From positions 1 through 8,038 of the forward strand of contig JAUYME010000024.1 of NCBI GenBank assembly GCA_030699515.1: a DNA stretch of 8,038 nucleotides, in the 5' to 3' direction. Under the pieces are notes generated by a model. The model was not told the origin of the DNA and searched no databases. It worked only from the letters and a program-made list of their open reading frames with translations. The translations under genes and the position numbers were made by a program. This DNA is from a bacterium (GTDB lineage: Bacteria; Patescibacteriota; Minisyncoccia; UBA6257; 1-14-0-10-44-23). Below are positions 4,795 through 8,038 of the stretch, in pieces (within the stretch, counting starts at the first letter, position 1; each line of letters begins with the position of its first letter).

Positions 4795-5697
4795 ATGAAT
4801 AAAATACAACAAGAATTTAAGGCTTGGTTGGGTCCTGTCCCCTTTTTATCGCTTGCTCTTTTGACAGTTATTGCTCTGGTTTTCTTTTTTAGCTCAGGGG
4901 GTGGAATAAAGCTTGTAGATGAAAGAGTAGAAGCGGAAGCGGAAAGCTTGGACGAAAGAGTAATGCCTAGCGAGGGCATTGCTTTGCCAATTCAATGGAA
5001 TGCTTTGGGTTTAAGGCTAACGGAGAGCGGATCAATTGATAAGGAAAAGTTTATGAAACTTTACGAAGGGCGGGGCGGTATTAGTGAGGCTGACTTGGAG
5101 CTGATTGAATCTAGCGCAAATGGCGAAATTATCATGACTAGGGAAAATTCCGGCTTAATTTTGAACTTGCTCTGGGCCTTTGGTCTGGCAAACGAAAATC
5201 CGGTCCTGGAAGAGGGTCCAATGGCAAATCCAAACTACGGCGGCGCCGGAGGCTTTGCTTCTACGGGTGGCTGGACACTGGCCTATGGGGACCCGATGGA
5301 TCATTATAGCGCTCACGCATTTGTGAGACTTTCCAGTGAACAACAGGCACTTGTAGAAAACACCGCAAAAGGAATTTTTAGACCATGTTGCGGCAACTCT
5401 ACTCATTTTCCGGACTGCAATCATGGTATGGCCATGCTTGGACTTTTAGAGCTTTTGGCTAAAGAAGGCTTAAGCGAGGATGAAGTTTATGACATTGCGC
5501 TAAAGGTTAACTCCTACTGGTTTCCTGAAACTTATATGACCCTTGCAAGCTATTTTGACTCCAAGGGTGTCAAATGGGCAAATGTAGATGCAAAGACAGT
5601 GCTTGGCTATGATTATTCCAGCGGGGCCGGCTACAGCAGGATTCTTGCCGAAATGGATCCGGTAGAAATTGAGGGAGGGGGCGGATGTAGCGCGTAG
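4795..5697 (+). CDS. Membrane-anchored protein with CCGN...DCNHGMAM motif, unknown function
   Basis: A 300-residue protein of no named family. An N-terminal anchor (about 16-33, after a basic start) is followed by an acidic linker (40-60), so the body should lie outside the cytosol. The middle is alpha-helical in character, with a glycine-rich block (149-159) and GDPMDHYSAHAFV (165-177). The striking element is PCCGNSTHFPDCNHGMAM (197-214), offering Cys198, Cys199, His204, Cys208, His210, Met212 and Met214 within 17 residues. A second helical region has WFPETYMTLASYF (242-254). The last six residues are GGGCSA, with Cys298 near the terminus. This clustering of soft ligands looks like a copper site; His170 and His174 could add to it. 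The ATG at 4795 has an A-rich leader and no Shine-Dalgarno site. Position between the CxxC membrane proteins and copB implies a job in envelope copper handling, by inference only. Confidence 0.78.
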   Translation: MNKIQQEFKAWLGPVPFLSLALLTVIALVFFFSSGGGIKLVDERVEAEAESLDERVMPSEGIALPIQWNALGLRLTESGSIDKEKFMKLYEGRGGISEADLELIESSANGEIIMTRENSGLILNLLWAFGLANENPVLEEGPMANPNYGGAGGFASTGGWTLAYGDPMDHYSAHAFVRLSSEQQALVENTAKGIFRPCCGNSTHFPDCNHGMAMLGLLELLAKEGLSEDEVYDIALKVNSYWFPETYMTLASYFDSKGVKWANVDAKTVLGYDYSSGAGYSRILAEMDPVEIEGGGGCSA

Positions 5698-5745
5698 AGT
5701 AATCGCGAAAAACGCGAATGGAAAAGGTAATATCGCGAATAAACC
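5698..5745 (+). repeat. TCGCGAAA-rich spacer, copy 2
   Basis: Begins right after the TAG stop with AGTAA, then TCGCGAAAA (5703-5711), ACGCGAATG (5712-5720), and later TATCGCGAATAAAC (5731-5744). The order AGTAATCGCGAAAA ... ATATCGCGAA matches copy 1 (2627-2666), so the two gaps hold related sequence. The A+T-rich rest of the gap leads to the copB start; AAAGGA at 5755-5760 is about 16 bases before the ATG, too far for a good Shine-Dalgarno site. Confidence 0.6.
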
Positions 5746-5776
5746 AAAATAAAAAAAGGAAATATCGTATAAATTT

Positions 5777-7912
5777 ATGGATTGTTGCGAAGATAAAGAA
5801 AATAAGGAAATAGGAAAAGGGAAAAAGCCTAAACATGAGCATAATATGAGCCACGGTGGTGGGCATTGCGGTAGTGATAGTGGCCATGGCCATAGCGGCG
5901 GCATGGGTATGGATCATGGCAGTGCCGGTATGTATTTAAGAAGATTTTGGACGGTTACGGTGCTTTTGCTTCCCCTGCTTTTTACAAACGAAAAGCTGGC
6001 AGGATTTTTTGGCCTTAATACTCTTCCCTACTCAAAATGGATTGGCTTTGGAATTGCCACAGTAATTTTTGGCTTCTCCATAATCTTTTTTCAGCACGCC
6101 GGCCATGAGATAAGAGCCAAAAAATACGGAATGATGACGCTGGTATCTTTGGCTGTTGGCGCCGGGTACTTATTCTCCGTTGCTTCTACATTTATTCCTG
6201 CACTGGAGGCAGAGTTTTACTTGGAAATTTCTACCTTGATTTGGGTGCTTCTTTTCGGCCACTTTCTTGAGGCAAAATCCGGTTCTGCCGCAGGTGATGC
6301 GCTTTCTGAAGTAGCAAAACTTTTACCTAAAAATGCGCATAGGCTCATAAGAGAGGATGCAGGACATACTTCGACTACGCTCAGTACAAGTAGGGTGCGG
6401 GGTATAGAAAGGCAAAGTCTTAAGGAAGAAGAGGTTGATGTAGATGAGCTAAGGAAGGGCGATTTGGTTTTAGTTAAGCCTGGAGAAAAAATTCCCGCAG
6501 ACGGCATTATTAAAGACGGCAGTGCAAACATTAACGAGTCTCATATAACAGGAGAAAGCAAGCCCATACACAAAAAGGAGGGTGATGAAGTTAGTGCCGG
6601 ATCAATTTGTGAAGATGGCTCTATTAGGGTGGAGCTTTCAGAGGTGGGAGAGAATTCTACGATTGGTCAGATTAAAAAACTTATTGCCAAGGCACAAGAG
6701 AGTAAGCCAAGATCGCAAAAAATTGCGGATAAAGCGGCGGGAATTTTAACCTTTATTGCCTTTGGCACTTCCTTGCTTACGATTTTAGTTTGGAGCTTTG
6801 TTTTAAATGAGCCCTTTGTTTTCTCAATCACACTGGCAATTACGGTGCTGGTCATTGCCTGCCCGCACGCCTTGGGTCTGGCAATTCCAACCGTGACAAC
6901 AATTAGCACATCTTTGGCGGTGAAGAATGGTCTATTTATAAAGGATCTATCAAAAATTGAAGTTATAAAGAAAGTTAATTATGTGGTCTTTGATAAGACC
7001 GGAACTTTAACTGCGGGTGATTTTGGTGTAAGCAAGGTTAGAGCTTTGTCAGAGATGGGCGAGGAAGAACTGCTTAGTATTGCAGCTTCACTAGAAAAAA
7101 ATTCCAGCCATGTTTTGGCAAAAGCCGTTTTGGAAAAGGCCAAGGAAAAGAATCTGGAATTGAAAGAAGTAAAAAACTTTAGAAATATTGCCGGCAAGGG
7201 GGTAAGTGCTGAAATTGATGGCGAGCTTTATCACTTAGGTAATTGGAACTTTGCAAAAGAGCTTTCGGGGGAAGCCAAAGATGCTGGCGATTCCGGCAGT
7301 GCAAGCAGTAAAATCTTTTTGGCAAAGAAGGGCAAGCTTCTGGGCGTAATTGAGCTTTCCGATAAAATTAAGGAAGAGGCCTTTGCCGCAATTGACGGAC
7401 TGCACGGCGCCGGATTAAAGGTAGCAATGCTTACCGGAGATAATGAGGAAGTAGCAAAGGAGGTGGCAACGGAGCTCAAAATTGACACTTATTTTGCCGG
7501 AGTGCTTCCGGAACATAAATTTGAAAAGATAAAAGAGCTTCAGGACAAAGGTAATATCGTGCTGATGGTGGGAGATGGCGTAAATGACGCGCCGGCATTA
7601 ACACAAGCGGACGCAGGCGTTGCCATTGGTGCCGGAACAGATGTTGCGGTAGAGGCGGGCGATGTAGTGCTGACTAAAAATGACCCAGGTGACGTTTTGA
7701 AGCTGATTAAGCTTTCCCGAGCAGTGTACAAAAAAATGATTCAGAACTTAATTTGGGCTTTGGGCTACAACGTAGTGGCAATTCCGGCGGCAGCGGGAGT
7801 ATTTGCAGCTTGGGGATTCTTTTTAAGGCCGGAAATTGGAGCGTTGGTAATGAGCTTATCTACCGTAATTGTGGTGATAAATGCGCTGGCGCTGAAAAGA
7901 ATTAGCTTATAA
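5777..7912 (+). CDS. copB: CopB-type P1B-3 copper-transporting ATPase
   Basis: A 711-residue heavy-metal P-type ATPase. It lacks an HMA domain; instead the cytosolic N-terminus has a vicinal Cys pair (MDCCEDK) and a His/Gly/Met-rich tail (about 20-52). Membrane segments fall at about 56-72, 85-105, 118-138, 146-163, 324-343, 350-372, 655-677 and 684-704. Catalytic motifs are all present: TGES (258-261), DKTGT with phosphorylated Asp406, GKG (473-475), TGDN (553-556) and GDGVNDAPAL (599-608). The metal-path signature is P1B-3: CPH (362-364) in helix 6, N657-x6-YN-x4-P670 in helix 7 and M692-x2-ST-x5-N702 in helix 8. It should pump copper out of the cytosol with ATP. Two oddities: the usual His-Pro of the nucleotide domain reads His445-Val446, and residues about 195-217 form an extra actuator-domain loop containing a dispersed DNA repeat. 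Last gene of the copper cluster. Confidence 0.96.
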   Translation: MDCCEDKENKEIGKGKKPKHEHNMSHGGGHCGSDSGHGHSGGMGMDHGSAGMYLRRFWTVTVLLLPLLFTNEKLAGFFGLNTLPYSKWIGFGIATVIFGFSIIFFQHAGHEIRAKKYGMMTLVSLAVGAGYLFSVASTFIPALEAEFYLEISTLIWVLLFGHFLEAKSGSAAGDALSEVAKLLPKNAHRLIREDAGHTSTTLSTSRVRGIERQSLKEEEVDVDELRKGDLVLVKPGEKIPADGIIKDGSANINESHITGESKPIHKKEGDEVSAGSICEDGSIRVELSEVGENSTIGQIKKLIAKAQESKPRSQKIADKAAGILTFIAFGTSLLTILVWSFVLNEPFVFSITLAITVLVIACPHALGLAIPTVTTISTSLAVKNGLFIKDLSKIEVIKKVNYVVFDKTGTLTAGDFGVSKVRALSEMGEEELLSIAASLEKNSSHVLAKAVLEKAKEKNLELKEVKNFRNIAGKGVSAEIDGELYHLGNWNFAKELSGEAKDAGDSGSASSKIFLAKKGKLLGVIELSDKIKEEAFAAIDGLHGAGLKVAMLTGDNEEVAKEVATELKIDTYFAGVLPEHKFEKIKELQDKGNIVLMVGDGVNDAPALTQADAGVAIGAGTDVAVEAGDVVLTKNDPGDVLKLIKLSRAVYKKMIQNLIWALGYNVVAIPAAAGVFAAWGFFLRPEIGALVMSLSTVIVVINALALKRISL
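6367..6392 (+). repeat. TTCGAC...GCTCA palindromic repeat inside copB
   Basis: TACTT (6367-6371) and AAGTA (6388-6392) are complementary ends around CGACTACGCTCAGTAC. The core TTCGACTACGCTCA (6370-6383) matches the repeats at 1625 and 2252. It is read in the copB frame as TSTTLSTSR (198-206) with no stop, in a stretch the ATPase family does not normally have. Confidence 0.65.
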
Positions 7913-7922
7913 AGAGAGGCAA

Positions 7923-7943
7923 TAGGCACTAGGCACTAGGAAA
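7923..7943 (+). repeat. TAGGNNN heptad array, three units
   Basis: TAGGCAC (7923-7929), TAGGCAC (7930-7936) and TAGGAAA (7937-7943), ten bases after the copB stop. No hairpin terminator is seen between copB and the next gene; the rest of the gap is A-rich. Confidence 0.6.
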
Positions 7944-7973
7944 AAGAGAAAACAAAAAAAATCCATGCACTTC

Positions 7974-7982
7974 TGTTACAAT
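7974..7982 (+). promoter_or_regulatory. Possible extended -10 promoter
   Basis: TGTTACAAT fits an extended -10 (TGn before TACAAT). No -35 match is seen in the A-rich sequence upstream. Transcription would start within a few bases of the ATG at 7992, giving a leaderless or nearly leaderless mRNA as for csoR. Confidence 0.4.
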
Positions 7983-7991
7983 TAAAGTAAT

Positions 7992-8038
7992 ATGAGCATG
8001 GAAGTAATAATTTTTTGGGTTTTGCTTATAGACAGCGT
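7992..8038 (+). CDS. Start of a hydrophobic protein, 3' truncated
   Basis: ATG at 7992 opens a frame that stays open to the window edge: 15 full codons, reading MSMEVIIFWVLLIDS. The hydrophobic run suggests a membrane segment or signal at the N-terminus. There is no Shine-Dalgarno site; a possible extended -10 lies 10 bases upstream, so this may be a separate transcription unit from copB. Another ATG two codons in (7998) could be the real start. Too little is visible to name a family. Confidence 0.45.
   Translation, partial: MSMEVIIFWVLLIDS

Noticed and set aside
5500..5917. Reverse-strand frames opposite the CCGN gene and the copB start
   Set aside because: They overlap well-supported genes, have low-complexity translations and match no family.
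3750..5927. Shared ATGGCAGTGCCGG near the DUF411 end (3750) and the copB start (5915) as a recombination trace
   Set aside because: Only 13 bases, both encoding a metal-protein-like GSAG segment; the flanks do not match.
1621..7943. A CRISPR array
   Set aside because: Repeats are short, degenerate, of different kinds and without regular spacers; no cas gene is present.

Overview
This 8-kb window is a compact bacterial locus in which every recognisable gene lies on the + strand. It most likely comes from an uncultured Candidate Phyla Radiation (Patescibacteria) organism. That is inference. It rests on the tight packing, the small proteins of unknown family around a CopB-type ATPase, the near absence of Shine-Dalgarno sites, and TTCGACnnGCTCA-type palindromic repeats, which I associate with such genomes. 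TAA, TAG and TGA all act as stops, so the genetic code looks standard. No stretch over 300 bases lacks a gene.

Left part (1-2280): the C-terminal part of a PQQ-type glucose/sorbosone dehydrogenase beta-propeller, cut by the window edge; a phosphoribosyltransferase-fold protein; and a BCAM0308-like double zinc-knuckle protein. The last two are in the same frame, separated by a single TGA, a nested dispersed repeat and a near-perfect palindrome. A second hairpin-forming repeat ends this part.

Middle and right part (2319-7912): a copper-homeostasis cluster. A TTGACT/TATATT promoter has a palindromic CsoR-type operator filling its spacer and drives csoR, apparently as a leaderless mRNA. Six genes follow on the same strand: a Met-rich exported protein with one membrane anchor, a membrane-anchored DUF411 (CopG-like) protein, two small multi-spanning membrane proteins with CPLC and CAIC motifs that overlap by ATGA, an anchored protein with a CCGN...DCNHGMAM motif, and a CopB-type P1B-3 ATPase. 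The likely logic is that CsoR senses cytosolic Cu(I) and derepresses, CopB moves copper out of the cytosol, and the Met-, Cys- and His-rich envelope proteins bind, buffer or redox-handle copper outside. Four of the seven proteins belong to families I cannot name, and they are the best candidates for an undescribed module.

Repeats run through the whole locus. There are three TTCGAC...GCTCA elements, one of them inside the copB reading frame; heptad TAGGNNN arrays in several intergenic gaps; and two related TCGCGAAA-rich spacers right after TAG stop codons. At 7992 a further gene begins behind a possible extended -10 promoter and runs off the window.
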